Source: Gemmatimonadota bacterium (GTDB lineage: Bacteria > JAAXHH01). Taken from it: a stretch of 64,000 bases of DNA. The DNA is taken from assembly GCA_009835325.1 (NCBI GenBank), contig VXWP01000091.1, forward strand, positions 22,847-86,846, given 5' to 3'. A program made the translations under genes and the position numbers. A model generated the notes under the pieces. It searched no databases. It saw only the letters and a list, made by a program, of their open reading frames with translations, and was not told where the DNA came from. This document shows, in pieces, positions 44,351-53,722 of the stretch (its first letter is position 1; each line of letters starts with the position of its first letter).

Positions 44351-45217
44351 ATGAACGTAACTTTTCTCGGAACCGCGGCCGCGCCTTCGATGCCGATCCC
44401 TTTCTGCGTCTGCAATGTCTGTATGGAAGCCAGGAGGATTGGCGGCAAGAACCTCCGCAAGAGATCGTCGCTGGTGATCAACGATGATCTGCTGGTGGAC
44501 ATCGGACCCGACATTGCCACGGCGTCGTTCCAGTACCGGATCTCGCTCACCGGAGTCGGCATATGTCTTCAAACGCACCCGCACGCCGACCACCTGGACA
44601 TCGGTTTCATCCTCGCAAGGCATGCCGAATACGGGACGACGTTATCAGGCGAATTGTTGCTTGGAGGTGCTGACGAGACGCTTCATGCGATCGATACGCT
44701 GGTCCGCCAACAGAGTGCTTACGAGAGCATTTTCGACCAGGAAGCACGGTCTGCACTGAAGTTGAAAACCCTGTCTATTACGCCCTTTGAAGAATACCGT
44801 TTGGGAAACTACCGCGTTACCGGATTTCCCCCCAACCACGGCGATGATCAGGGGTTTCTGCTTTACTCAATCGCGCTGGGAGACCGGGCCGTGTTCTATG
44901 GTACCGACACGTCGGTGCTGTCCGAAGCGGTCTGGGAACACCTTCAGCGAGCACGCAACCGGTTTGACGTGGTCATTCTCGATCATACCTATGGAATCGG
45001 CTTCGAATCCAGGCCGTCGGACCATCTCGCTGCGAAGGATGTCGCCACCCACGCGGATCGTTTTCGAGAGAACGGACTGCTTAAGGACAATGGTGTGGTA
45101 TACGCGACCCACCTGTCCCACGAGGGAAACCTGGAACACGATGCATTGGACGAATACGCCAGGGAGTATGGCTACAGGGTGGCCTATGACGGATTGAGGT
45201 TGGAGTTGGGCGGCTGA
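44351..45217 (+). CDS. metallo-beta-lactamase-fold hydrolase (PhnP-like)
   Basis: A 288-residue MBL-fold phosphodiesterase. The N-terminal VTFLGTAAAPS is followed by the zinc-binding FCVCNVCMEAR, typical of PhnP (5-phosphoribosyl 1,2-cyclic phosphate phosphodiesterase). The dinuclear centre motif THPHADHLD appears near residue 75, with an Asp in GTDTSVLSEAVWE and a His in THLSHEGNL. AAGGTGG lies 9 nt upstream. No phn genes are near, so another cyclic phosphate is possible. Confidence 0.88.
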   Translation: MNVTFLGTAAAPSMPIPFCVCNVCMEARRIGGKNLRKRSSLVINDDLLVDIGPDIATASFQYRISLTGVGICLQTHPHADHLDIGFILARHAEYGTTLSGELLLGGADETLHAIDTLVRQQSAYESIFDQEARSALKLKTLSITPFEEYRLGNYRVTGFPPNHGDDQGFLLYSIALGDRAVFYGTDTSVLSEAVWEHLQRARNRFDVVILDHTYGIGFESRPSDHLAAKDVATHADRFRENGLLKDNGVVYATHLSHEGNLEHDALDEYAREYGYRVAYDGLRLELGG

Positions 45218-45302
45218 ACATGCAGCAGGAACATGCCACCGGTCACCCGCCCACGGACACCGGCCCACGGCCGCCCGATCATCATACCGAGAGATCCAAA
45301 GC

Positions 45303-45833
45303 ATGAAATGGGACTATTACCGCCCTCACATAGACCGGAGAGTTCCCGGCAACAAAGTAGACCTGACGCCCCTGTGTAACGAACCGGAAGTCCGCAGGAA
45401 CCTGATTCTCGATCTCGCTCGACCGTTCCGCAACGTCGACCTGGACAAGGTGGCGAGTCCGGAATCGCTGGGATTCATCCTGGGCAGCGCGGTAGCCCAG
45501 CGGCTGAACCGGGGCTTCATTCCTTTCCGAAAAGGAGGGGAACTTCCCGTCCATCGTCAGCACAGGTCGAGGATCTCATTCATAGACTACACGAATAGAA
45601 AGAAGACCCTGGAGGTGAATAGAGACCTGATTAAACCCGGCGAACGCATCCTGATCGTGGACGATGTGATCGACACCGGTGCCCAGGTCAAGGCCATGAT
45701 CAAGCTGATCGAACGTCTAAAGGGTAAAGTAGTGGGTGTTTCGGTGCTTGTTGCGGACCGAAGCCGGAAGACGGAACATCTGATCGACAAGTACAAGGTG
45801 CATGCCATTCATATGGCGCTAGTATGTGAGTAA
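45303..45833 (+). CDS. purine phosphoribosyltransferase (Apt-like)
   Basis: A 176-residue type I phosphoribosyltransferase that would convert a purine base and PRPP to a nucleotide. The PRPP loop ILIVDDVIDTGAQVKA is a perfect family match. The upstream ASPESLGFILGSAVAQRLNRGFIPFRKGGELP matches adenine phosphoribosyltransferase. An unusual RKKTLEVNRDLIKPGE stretch precedes the loop. It is placed after the MBL gene by 86 bp. The exact base is not proven. Confidence 0.88.
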   Translation: MKWDYYRPHIDRRVPGNKVDLTPLCNEPEVRRNLILDLARPFRNVDLDKVASPESLGFILGSAVAQRLNRGFIPFRKGGELPVHRQHRSRISFIDYTNRKKTLEVNRDLIKPGERILIVDDVIDTGAQVKAMIKLIERLKGKVVGVSVLVADRSRKTEHLIDKYKVHAIHMALVCE

Positions 45834-45955
45834 CATGTACGCGCTGCACCGCCACAGCAGGATCTGTACTCATTTTGCCGAGGCCGAGGTAACTTCGCGC
45901 ACCTATCGCGTGGATTGCGTACGACGAATTCGATTTAGATAGGAGGGCAGCACAG

Positions 45956-46930
45956 TTGGAATTGACCAAACCTAGAGCCCTATCAGCAGGATCTAGAATC
46001 GGACTAGTTTCGCCGGCAAGGGCAATACCGCTTACGCACATGGATGAGAGCATCACCGCCGCACGAAACCTGGGCTTCGAGCTTGTTGTCGGCAAATATG
46101 CTCGCGAAAAGGTAGGGTATTTCGCGGGAACTAACGAACAACGTGCGGCCGATCTCATGGCCATGTTCCAGGACGACACGATTGAGGCAATCTGGTGTAT
46201 ACACAGCGGCATAGGCGCCGAACGGCTGTTCCCCTGGTTGGATTTCGGGATTATCAGGAAGAACCCAAAACTACTCATCGGTCACAGCAATATCGATCAA
46301 CTTCATTTCATGCTTCACAGACACGCCTTTCCGTGGAGCGTTTGCTTTCATAATCTCACGATTTTTCGTCACCATAAACCAGATGAGATGGAGCGGGAGA
46401 TGGACTGCTTTTACAGAATCATTCGGGGCCATGGCCGTCCGTGGGATTTTCCGCTCGAGGGCCTCAACCCACCAGTAGAACCATTAGTGCCGGGCCGTAT
46501 ACGGGCTCCGATTACTGGAGGAATTGATATCAACTTCACGCTGGGTACGCCCTGGGAGGTTGATTTTGAAGAGAAAATAGTTGTACTTGATCTGGCTGAC
46601 AGGAACATGCTGTGGTCTGCTTGCCTCACGCAGTTGAATTATGCGAACAAACTTCGCGAGGCCGCGGGGTTTATCATCGTGGCTCAAACTGCTCGGGGAG
46701 AGGTGCCCGAGTGGGGTAACGTAATGGAAACGGGTCTGGTAAACGACAAACAAACCTTGAGAAGCTTCCTGGACGAGTTCATCGTGCCATTGAACAAGCC
46801 GACGCTAATGAACGTTCCCATGGAGCACTCGAATGGGGCTTTACCCATTCCCTATGGGGCCGAAGTTGAATTGGATGCCGACGAGAAGCGCATCACGGTG
46901 CTCGAAGACATTGTTCAGCGCAGTTCCTGA
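45956..46930 (+). CDS. LD-carboxypeptidase family protein (peptidase S66) with altered triad
   Basis: A 324-residue S66-family protein, which removes the terminal D-Ala from murein tetrapeptides (LdcA). The nucleophile Ser lies in LIGHSNIDQLH and the catalytic His in PMEHSNGALPIPYG. The catalytic Glu of the LED segment is Asp here (VVLDLADRN). A TTG start at 45956 follows AGGAGGG by 9 nt. It heads an AT-richer three-gene block with a zinc-protease-like protein and a serine hydrolase. A role in murein recycling is plausible; MccF-like (microcin immunity) function is the main alternative in this family. Confidence 0.85.
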   Translation: MELTKPRALSAGSRIGLVSPARAIPLTHMDESITAARNLGFELVVGKYAREKVGYFAGTNEQRAADLMAMFQDDTIEAIWCIHSGIGAERLFPWLDFGIIRKNPKLLIGHSNIDQLHFMLHRHAFPWSVCFHNLTIFRHHKPDEMEREMDCFYRIIRGHGRPWDFPLEGLNPPVEPLVPGRIRAPITGGIDINFTLGTPWEVDFEEKIVVLDLADRNMLWSACLTQLNYANKLREAAGFIIVAQTARGEVPEWGNVMETGLVNDKQTLRSFLDEFIVPLNKPTLMNVPMEHSNGALPIPYGAEVELDADEKRITVLEDIVQRSS

Positions 46931-46996
46931 ATGTGCTATAGCTTCGGTCAATGTTTTCTTTGTGGTTGCATATCTGGTAGTGAGGGAATACACGCC

Positions 46997-47911
46997 ATGC
47001 AGTCAGAAGAGAGTCACGTGAATCACGTCGAACCGGACGACGTCCGACTGGTAACATCCGATATAGACAACTTCTGGCGGGTATACGATAAATCGGAAGG
47101 CATGACTACGGACGAGAAAGTCGAAATCTTGGAAACGGAGTACCTGGCGAAAGGCAGCATCGGTCTCAGGGATTTCGTGAAACTCCATATACAGGATGCC
47201 AAGATACTGGTAAAGGCCATAGAGGCCATGCCGAAGTACTACGCCTCCATCAGGGCAAGCTCAAATCGAGTTATGGAGATGACAGATCGGATTCGCGGCT
47301 ATATGCACGCGTGGAAGGACCTCCATACGGAAGCCGTTTTTCCCGATGTGTACTTCGTTATAGGTAGAATGATGTCCGCCGGAACTTTTTCGCCGAATGG
47401 GCTGCTCATCGGTACCGAAATGCTAAGTTGTACGGACGATCTACCAGAAGAAGAACTGTCACCGGTGTACATAAACCTTGTAAAACCGATTGAGTACCTG
47501 CCCTATGTGGTTATTCACGAACTAATCCATCCCCAACAGCAATACGATTTTGATGGCAACACGCTTCTGGGCCAATCCTTAACGGAAGGGGCGGCCGATT
47601 TCCTTGGAGAACTTGCCAGCGGCGGGTTTCTGAACCAACTTCAGCACAATTACGGAAGGATCCATGAATCGGCGCTTTGGGATGAGTTTTCCAAAGAAAT
47701 GCTTGAAGACAACATGAAAAACTGGCTCTACAACTATTATGAAGATCTAGGTGATCGACCACCTGATATGGGTTATTTCATGGGTTACAGAATATGCGAA
47801 TCATACTACGAGAAAATAGACGACAAACGACAGGCCATTCGAGATATACTGGCCATCAAGGATGGTCCCGATGCGCTGCGATTCCTGCAAGAAAGTGGAT
47901 ACGGTCAATAA
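46997..47911 (+). CDS. DUF2268-like putative zinc-dependent protease
   Basis: A 304-residue protein with an HExxH in VVIHELIHPQQ and a downstream acidic LTEGAADFLGELASGG, as in gluzincin-type proteases of the DUF2268 group. The frame opens at ATG 46931 right after the previous stop with no Shine-Dalgarno; ATG 46997 follows GAGGG and is preferred. Related proteins are often lipoproteins, and a lipobox-like LCGC exists only if the earlier start is used, without a proper hydrophobic leader. Substrate unknown. It shares AT-richer composition with its neighbours. Confidence 0.7.
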   Translation: MQSEESHVNHVEPDDVRLVTSDIDNFWRVYDKSEGMTTDEKVEILETEYLAKGSIGLRDFVKLHIQDAKILVKAIEAMPKYYASIRASSNRVMEMTDRIRGYMHAWKDLHTEAVFPDVYFVIGRMMSAGTFSPNGLLIGTEMLSCTDDLPEEELSPVYINLVKPIEYLPYVVIHELIHPQQQYDFDGNTLLGQSLTEGAADFLGELASGGFLNQLQHNYGRIHESALWDEFSKEMLEDNMKNWLYNYYEDLGDRPPDMGYFMGYRICESYYEKIDDKRQAIRDILAIKDGPDALRFLQESGYGQ

Positions 47912-47950
47912 GTATCGAGATTCTGTAGTGTCTCGTCTAGAAGGGGCAAC

Positions 47951-49057
47951 GTGACGTCAAAATCCAATAAGACACTCGGCCAACTGGTGTCGCTTCTGGA
48001 AGAACGCATCCCTCGGATAATGCACGAAGCCAATGTTCCAGGGCTCTCGATCGCGTTGATACAAAATGGGGACACCGCATGGACGCAAGGCTTCGGCGTA
48101 ATGAACGCGGAATCACGTGAGCCACTAAGTCCGGGAACTGTTTTCGAAGGCTGTTCATTGAGCAAGCCAGTTTTCGCCTATGCTGCACTTAAACTATGCG
48201 AATCGGGACGAATGGCACTGGACAAACCACTTTCCCAGTACCTGTCCGAGCCCTATGTTCCCGATGAGCCCAAGGTTCAGATGATTACGATGCGGCAAGC
48301 CCTCGCACATACAGCCGGTTTCCCTAACTGGCGTCCGGACTGCTGGGATGCGGAAGGATGGAATCCTGAAGGCAAACCACTGCAATCTTTTTTCGAACCT
48401 GGCGAGCGTTTCAGTTATTCCGGTGAAGGATACATGTACGTGCAGCGTGTGTTTGAGCATGTAACTGGACAGATTGGTGAATCTTACATGCAGTCTGAGT
48501 TGTTTAAGCCGGCAGGAATGAAGTACAGCACGTATCTATGTACATCGGATCAGGTGCCTGGCATGGCAACCGGACACGATGAACACGGGAAACCGGTAAA
48601 AAAGCAGTTGTACCGGTCCATGTGTTCCGCCGCCAGCCTTCATTCGACGCCTTCGGACGTCGCAAGAATCTTGTGTGCATGTATGCGTCCGGACCCTGAC
48701 GCTTCGTGGCATATCGATACCAAGTTGGCGAAGGAAATGACCACCGCACAGGTCCCGGTAAACGATTCTGCTTCATGGCATGACAATTGGCCAGATGTCC
48801 CGATAAAGGATGATCCGTTTGTTTCGTGGGGACTTGGCTGGGCCACCCAAAACCATAATGGGCTGAAAGCTATCTGGCATTGGGGTGACAACGGTCCCTT
48901 CAAGGCATTTGCTTTAGGATATCCTGAAGAGGGGACAGGTATAGTGGCCATGGCCAATGGATCGAACGGTTACAAACTCTGGTCCGCGTTGTGCAGTATG
49001 GCATTGGGCGGCGAGTACCCCTGTATCGACTGGCTGAATAGGGTGGTGTATAGCTGA
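47951..49057 (+). CDS. beta-lactamase-family (class C-like) serine hydrolase
   Basis: A 368-residue penicillin-binding-protein fold hydrolase. The SxxK motif is CSLSKPVFA, the YxN-like position is in YSGEGYMYV (Tyr-Ser-Gly), and the KTG-equivalent is HWGDNGP. These features mark an esterase or D-aminopeptidase of the AmpC-related family more than a true beta-lactamase. GTG start with AAGGGG 5 nt upstream. No signal peptide, so cytosolic, which again argues against antibiotic resistance. Third gene of the AT-richer block. Confidence 0.9.
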   Translation: MTSKSNKTLGQLVSLLEERIPRIMHEANVPGLSIALIQNGDTAWTQGFGVMNAESREPLSPGTVFEGCSLSKPVFAYAALKLCESGRMALDKPLSQYLSEPYVPDEPKVQMITMRQALAHTAGFPNWRPDCWDAEGWNPEGKPLQSFFEPGERFSYSGEGYMYVQRVFEHVTGQIGESYMQSELFKPAGMKYSTYLCTSDQVPGMATGHDEHGKPVKKQLYRSMCSAASLHSTPSDVARILCACMRPDPDASWHIDTKLAKEMTTAQVPVNDSASWHDNWPDVPIKDDPFVSWGLGWATQNHNGLKAIWHWGDNGPFKAFALGYPEEGTGIVAMANGSNGYKLWSALCSMALGGEYPCIDWLNRVVYS

Positions 49058-49089
49058 ACGGATCATAGACACTCCGAGCGAAACGATTT

Positions 49090-49539
49090 ATGACCGCCGA
49101 AACCGATAATCAGCACGTTCACATCGGCGCCTACGCGCTGTGCCGCGACCCCTCGAATCGCCTGCTCCTGGTTCGCGCGACGGCCGGTCTCGAGGACGGA
49201 GGCCTGTGGACGATGCCCGGCGGCGGAATCGAATGGGGAGAGCATCCGGATGCCGCGTTGTGCCGTGAGCTGGAGGAGGAGACGGGACTCGTAGACATCA
49301 AGGCGTACCACGTGGCCTCCGTGTATTCGCATGCTTACGAAGGTCGGACGGACTGGCAGGGCGATCCGGTACATCACATCGGGATCGTCTACGAGGTTGA
49401 GCTAGCGACGTTCGACTTGAGACCCGAAAGGGAAGGATCGACCGATCACTGTGAGTGGCTGACCGAAAGCCGGGTACGGGAGCTGCCTCTAGGACCGCTA
49501 GCCGAGTTCGCGGTCAAGCTGGCATGGCCAACAAAATAG
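49090..49539 (+). CDS. Nudix hydrolase
   Basis: A 149-residue Nudix protein that would hydrolyse a nucleoside diphosphate linked to another group. The Nudix box is complete: GGGIEWGEHPDAALCRELEEETGL (GX5EX7REUXEEXGU, with REL-EE-GL). The short length fits MutT-like members. It is followed by a GNAT gene starting 32 bp after its stop. Substrate not identifiable. Confidence 0.92.
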   Translation: MTAETDNQHVHIGAYALCRDPSNRLLLVRATAGLEDGGLWTMPGGGIEWGEHPDAALCRELEEETGLVDIKAYHVASVYSHAYEGRTDWQGDPVHHIGIVYEVELATFDLRPEREGSTDHCEWLTESRVRELPLGPLAEFAVKLAWPTK

Positions 49540-49571
49540 CGACGGGTTATCTTAGATGGCGGGTTACTTTG

Positions 49572-50114
49572 ATGATTGAATTGCGTGGTAAGAAAGTGGT
49601 GTTGCGGACCATGGAACGGGCGCATTGCCGCTTCCTGTGGGAAAACTACGAGCCCGTGGAACCCGTGCCGACTGAACCGGTCAGGCCGGGTCTCTCGGTC
49701 GAGGGATCGGAAAAATGGTTTGAGGAGATCCAGGAAAAACAGGAAAAGAGTCAAATCTACCTGGGTATCTTCGATGATGAAGGCAACATCGTTGGCGACA
49801 TACAACTGTCCGGAATCGACTGGAGGAATCGCACCGCGAGCCTCGGTGCCGGCATTGCACTTAAAAAAGACCGGGGCAAGGGATACTGTACGGATGCCGC
49901 CGTCGTCATGCTTCGGTACGGATTTGAGCACCTGGACCTGCAAAGGATTTCGGCCGCGACAATGGCGAACAACGCAAGCGCCATCAGGGTGCTGGAGAAG
50001 GTCGGGTTTGTGCAGGAAGGACGGGAACGAGAGGCCGTGTACTGGTCCAATCAGCGCTGGGACAGGATTGTGTTCGGCATTTTGAAACCGGAATTCGAGG
50101 CCATTCAATCATGA
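49572..50114 (+). CDS. GNAT N-acetyltransferase
   Basis: A 180-residue GNAT-family enzyme. The first strand is ELRGKKVVLRTME, the acetyl-CoA loop GKGYCTDAAVVMLRYGFE, and the C-terminal NASAIRVLEKVGFVQEGRERE is a clear family match. The frame opens at 49455 within the Nudix gene, but ATG 49572 restores a natural N-terminus. The stop overlaps the next gene as ATGA. Confidence 0.9.
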   Translation: MIELRGKKVVLRTMERAHCRFLWENYEPVEPVPTEPVRPGLSVEGSEKWFEEIQEKQEKSQIYLGIFDDEGNIVGDIQLSGIDWRNRTASLGAGIALKKDRGKGYCTDAAVVMLRYGFEHLDLQRISAATMANNASAIRVLEKVGFVQEGREREAVYWSNQRWDRIVFGILKPEFEAIQS

Positions 50115-50464
50115 AACCTGCTCCGATTAAAGAAACCATCTCTTTCGAGGATTTTGAGAAACTCGACATTCGCGCCGGTACGATCACCGCGGTCGAAGAT
50201 GTGGCCGCATCGAACAAACTCGTGAAGCTGACAGTCGACTTCGGAGACCATACCCGGTCGATCCTTGCAGGAATCAAGCAGGAACGGTCGGACCCGAAGG
50301 AAATCGAAGGCAAGCAAGCCCTCTTCGTGGTGAACCTGGCCGAGAGGAAGATGGCCGGTGAAGTCTCCCAGGGCATGCTCTTCGACATAGGGTATGCGGA
50401 CGAGATTAAACCATGCCTGTTGGTACCCGAATTACCTGTGCCGGACGGCGCAAGGGCGGGTTAA
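50111..50464 (+). CDS. tRNA-binding domain protein (CsaA-like)
   Basis: A 117-residue OB-fold protein of the tRNA-binding family, homologous to the C-terminal domain of MetRS and to CsaA. Visible segments are FEDFEKLDIRAGTI, LVKLTVDFG, ALFVVNLAERKMAGEVSQGMLF and PELPVPDGARAG. Family members bind tRNA or act as chaperone/tRNA-delivery factors. Its ATG overlaps the GNAT stop (ATGA). Confidence 0.88.
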   Translation: MKPAPIKETISFEDFEKLDIRAGTITAVEDVAASNKLVKLTVDFGDHTRSILAGIKQERSDPKEIEGKQALFVVNLAERKMAGEVSQGMLFDIGYADEIKPCLLVPELPVPDGARAG

Positions 50465-50491
50465 CGCGAACAAAGTATGAATGGAGACGGC

Positions 50492-51760
50492 ATGACGTCC
50501 GAAACAGTATCCGACCGGGTTGAGCGCGAGCACGCACGCTACGGAGCCGCCACCCAGCAGGATTCAGGCGGTCCCCTGCCACAGCCCTTTCCCCGCGAGA
50601 TCGGTCCCCGCGCCATGGATTACCTGGCCGAAGTCGTCGATTCCGGACTGACCTGCGACATGGTGGGCCGGTTCGAGTGCGCCTTCGCCGAGGCCAACGG
50701 CGTCGCCCACTGCATCGCCACACCGGGATGTACGCCGGCCCTGGCCGTGCTGGCGGCGGCTTTAGACTTCGAACCGGGCGACGAGATCATCGTGAGCTCG
50801 GTCAGCGACTTCGGCACCGTGCAGGGAGTGATCAGTGCCGGCTACATCCCCGTGTTCGCCGACACCGCGCCCGGAACGATCAACGTGAGCGCCGAGACCA
50901 TCGAGACGTGTATCTCCGATCGAACAAGGGCGATCCTCGTCGTGCACCTCAGCGGCCTGATCTGCGACATGGACGCCATCAACGACGTCGCCGCCCGCCA
51001 CGGGTTGGTCGTCTACGAGGATGCCTGCCAGGCGGTCTTCGGCCGCTACAAGGGCCGCTATGCCGGCACCCTGGCGACGGCCGGGGGGTTTTCCTTCGAC
51101 GCGGAGAAGACCATGGGCTCCGATGTGGGCGGCTGCATACTCACCGACGACGATGCGCTGGCCGAACGGGCACGGTTCATCGGCCAGAGCAGGGCCGGGG
51201 AAATGGTCGAGCACTTCGGGCGCGTGCACACCGCCAACGGATTCGCCCACCGCATGACCCAGTCCACCGCGGCGCTCAGCCTGGCCCAGCTGGAGATCAT
51301 CAAGCCGCAGGTGGAGAAACGCGATCGCATGATCCGCCTGTTGAGCGTGCTCCTCGACGAGATTCCGGGCATTACGGCATTGCCGATCCCACCGGAGACC
51401 GAAGTATACTCCTGCTGGATGGCTGGATTCACCATCGACCCGGACCGGTTCCGATGCGACGTGGAGGAATTCGGGGCCCAGGTGGCGGCAGGCGGCATCC
51501 CGGGGGCGAGCCCGATGCGCTACTATCTGCTGCCAGTGGCCCTGCCCTTCCTGAACGAGTCGGCAAAGCACCGGCGTTTCCCCTATTCGCAGCCGCCGGC
51601 ATCCCGCACATACCGCTATGACGCGGAAAACTGTCCGAACGCCCACGGGATACTGGAACGCTTCATCCGCTGGAGCTCGTTCTGCGACAAGTACGAGCCC
51701 CGCCACTGCGAACAGGCGGCCGCGATCGTGCGCCGCGTTGCCGACAAGAACCGGCGATGA
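50492..51760 (+). CDS. DegT/DnrJ/EryC1/StrS-family PLP aminotransferase
   Basis: A 422-residue fold-type I PLP enzyme that transaminates a keto sugar or keto compound. The Asp region is VVYEDACQAVFGRYKG and the Schiff-base Lys lies in GGFSFDAEKTMGSDVGG. ATG 50492 with GGAGACGGC just before it is preferred over ATG 50477. Most DegT proteins make amino sugars; AHBA synthase-like members make aromatic amines. It overlaps the cysteine hydrolase by ATGA, so it belongs to a three-gene operon with the hydrolase and a deacetylase. Confidence 0.9.
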   Translation: MTSETVSDRVEREHARYGAATQQDSGGPLPQPFPREIGPRAMDYLAEVVDSGLTCDMVGRFECAFAEANGVAHCIATPGCTPALAVLAAALDFEPGDEIIVSSVSDFGTVQGVISAGYIPVFADTAPGTINVSAETIETCISDRTRAILVVHLSGLICDMDAINDVAARHGLVVYEDACQAVFGRYKGRYAGTLATAGGFSFDAEKTMGSDVGGCILTDDDALAERARFIGQSRAGEMVEHFGRVHTANGFAHRMTQSTAALSLAQLEIIKPQVEKRDRMIRLLSVLLDEIPGITALPIPPETEVYSCWMAGFTIDPDRFRCDVEEFGAQVAAGGIPGASPMRYYLLPVALPFLNESAKHRRFPYSQPPASRTYRYDAENCPNAHGILERFIRWSSFCDKYEPRHCEQAAAIVRRVADKNRR

Positions 51761-52584
51761 GTGAAAACGACGGACCGGCGATGGATGAACACGCAGGAGA
51801 TCACGCCGTGGAGAAAACGCTCCAACTCGACGCCCGCTACTACCGTTCTGTGCCGACGGACCGTGCGGGATACGAGGAAGTCACCCTTTTACTGCCCGTC
51901 GAAAAGACTGCCCTGATCGGCCTCCACTGCTGGAACATCGGCTGTCCCGACGGTCCGCCTACGGACGCTAACTATTGCGTGGGTATGGGCTGGCCCCAGC
52001 CGACGGTGGAGGCCGCCCGCATCATGGCCGAAGTCATCCGGCCGGCCATGGACCTGGCCCGTTCGGTCGGGATGGCGGTCTGCCACGTCGAGACGGACTG
52101 GATGGACCGGAAGTACCCCCACATCGAGTCACGGCGGTCGGACGGGCCGGCATCCGTTCACCCGGTCAGGCGGGAGCTGTTCGAACGGGCCCACGGTGTC
52201 GACTACATGGAGCGCTCACCCCTGGCGGAAATGCGGCGTGCCGAAATCGTCTCTCCGGTTGGAGACGAGCCCCTCGTCTTCTACTCCGACACGCTGGACG
52301 AATTCCTGCGCGGACGCGGCATCGAGACGCTCATCTACATGGGGTTCGCGACCGACATGTGCCTACTCGGCGCCGAAGGCGGCGCCCGGCACATGCTCGC
52401 GCGCGGATACCGCTGCGTAGTGATCCGGGACGGAACCGTCGGCGTCGAGTCGCCGGACACCTTCCCCCAACGACTCGCGACGAACTATGGGCTCCACATC
52501 TTCGAGTGGACCCTCGGCCACGGCTGCACCTTTGCGCAGTTCCAGCAGGCTGTAAAGCAAGTCCAGGACGATCGGTCCAACTGA
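51757..52584 (+). CDS. isochorismatase-like cysteine hydrolase lacking the usual Asp
   Basis: A 275-residue member of the isochorismatase/cysteine hydrolase superfamily. The catalytic Cys region is MGFATDMCLLGAEGGARHML. The usual first-strand Asp ('VVDMQNDF') is replaced by His in ALIGLHCWNIGC, and the usual Lys position is not evident in LVFYSDTLDEFLR. The missing residues suggest changed or lost amidase chemistry. The stop is 15 bp before the deacetylase start, and ATG overlaps the DegT stop. Confidence 0.8.
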   Translation: MSENDGPAMDEHAGDHAVEKTLQLDARYYRSVPTDRAGYEEVTLLLPVEKTALIGLHCWNIGCPDGPPTDANYCVGMGWPQPTVEAARIMAEVIRPAMDLARSVGMAVCHVETDWMDRKYPHIESRRSDGPASVHPVRRELFERAHGVDYMERSPLAEMRRAEIVSPVGDEPLVFYSDTLDEFLRGRGIETLIYMGFATDMCLLGAEGGARHMLARGYRCVVIRDGTVGVESPDTFPQRLATNYGLHIFEWTLGHGCTFAQFQQAVKQVQDDRSN

Positions 52585-52599
52585 TGTGAGTCACGCACC

Positions 52600-53637
52600 A
52601 TGAGCCTGAGCATCTGTCCCTGGAAGTACGGCAAGCGCTGGGTTTACTCGATCACCTACGACGAGGCCCTTGCCGACCTGCATCGATTCGCCATTCCCAT
52701 GCACGAGGAGTACGGCATCCCCGGCCACGTCGAGGTCGTCGTCGGCCAGTTGGGCGAGATCCGGAACATCGGCAATTCCAGTTTCAACGGCTATCGCCAT
52801 ATGAACGCGGATGAACTGCACGACCTGCTCGCCCGCGGCTGGGGCGTGGGCAATCATTCGTGGAGCCATGAGATCATCACGCCCGAGATGGTGGATAAGG
52901 AGATTGGCCACGCCAAGCTGGTGCTGGAGGAAGCCGTCGGTGAGTCGATCATCCTCTACTGCTCGCCCGGGGACAACACCAACATGGCCGACCACGTCCT
53001 CGAAGCCTGCCGCCGCTACGGCTATCTGGGCGCCATGAGCCTGACGGACGCGCTCAATCTACCCGGAGACGAGCTTTTCTGGATCAACCGCACTCCACTG
53101 CACGACCACTACTACCCGCCCTTTTACAGTGCTTACGATCCATTCCGGAACATCCGCCAGGCACAGGAAGTGCAGGGCTGGCTCATCGACTACTGTCACT
53201 GCCCTTTGGAAACGGCCGTCCATCCCAACAAGGACTGCTCCGAAGCCCAACTCAGGCAACGCCTTGAAACGGTCCTGGCCGAGGGAGGTGACGCGGTTTG
53301 GTGTGCAGTGCCCGAAGAAGCCCTCAGTTATCACCTGGTGCGGCGTCACGCGCGGGTCGAGACGGTGGAAGACGGCGAGGCTGGGAATGGCGGCACCGAC
53401 TCCTGGCACACCGGAGCACAACGCTACCACATAGGCCTGCTGGAACTGCCCGAACGTGTTCCATACCGCAGTCTGACCATGGAAGCCGGTGTCCCGCCAG
53501 CCTGGTGCCGTGATCCACGCGTCGTGGTGGACGGCGTGCAACTGTCAGCAGAAGTCGTGCGGCCCGGTGTGCTGCGTTTCACGACGCCAGTGCACGACGG
53601 AACCGTGGTCGAGTTGTGCGAACCGCCGAGACCCTGA
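52600..53637 (+). CDS. polysaccharide deacetylase (NodB-like) family protein
   Basis: A 345-residue protein with a NodB homology domain at the N-terminal 200 residues. Motif 1 is YSITYDEALAD, with Asp-Glu in place of the Asp-Asp pair. Motif 2 is VGNHSWSHE, with the two metal His. The active base Asp is in ITYDEAL. The C-terminal 130 residues are a beta-rich domain (RVPYRSLTMEAGVPPAWCRDPRVVVDG). No signal peptide, so it would act on an intracellular or exported small glycan. It follows the cysteine hydrolase by 15 bp. Confidence 0.85.
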   Translation: MSLSICPWKYGKRWVYSITYDEALADLHRFAIPMHEEYGIPGHVEVVVGQLGEIRNIGNSSFNGYRHMNADELHDLLARGWGVGNHSWSHEIITPEMVDKEIGHAKLVLEEAVGESIILYCSPGDNTNMADHVLEACRRYGYLGAMSLTDALNLPGDELFWINRTPLHDHYYPPFYSAYDPFRNIRQAQEVQGWLIDYCHCPLETAVHPNKDCSEAQLRQRLETVLAEGGDAVWCAVPEEALSYHLVRRHARVETVEDGEAGNGGTDSWHTGAQRYHIGLLELPERVPYRSLTMEAGVPPAWCRDPRVVVDGVQLSAEVVRPGVLRFTTPVHDGTVVELCEPPRP

Positions 53638-53722
53638 CCGGAATCCAGGCTCACGCGGGCACTTGTATCAAACATCTCGGCAGACATCAACAAGTCGGCA
53701 TTGAACAGGAGAGAAGCCCGAT

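Noticed and set aside
46931..46996. Lipoprotein leader for the DUF2268-like protein (LCGC)
   Set aside because: No basic start and no hydrophobic stretch before it, and no Shine-Dalgarno at ATG 46931.
47951..49057. Antibiotic-resistance beta-lactamase
   Set aside because: No signal peptide, and the Tyr motif is YSG rather than YxN. The family is broad and mostly esterases or peptidases.
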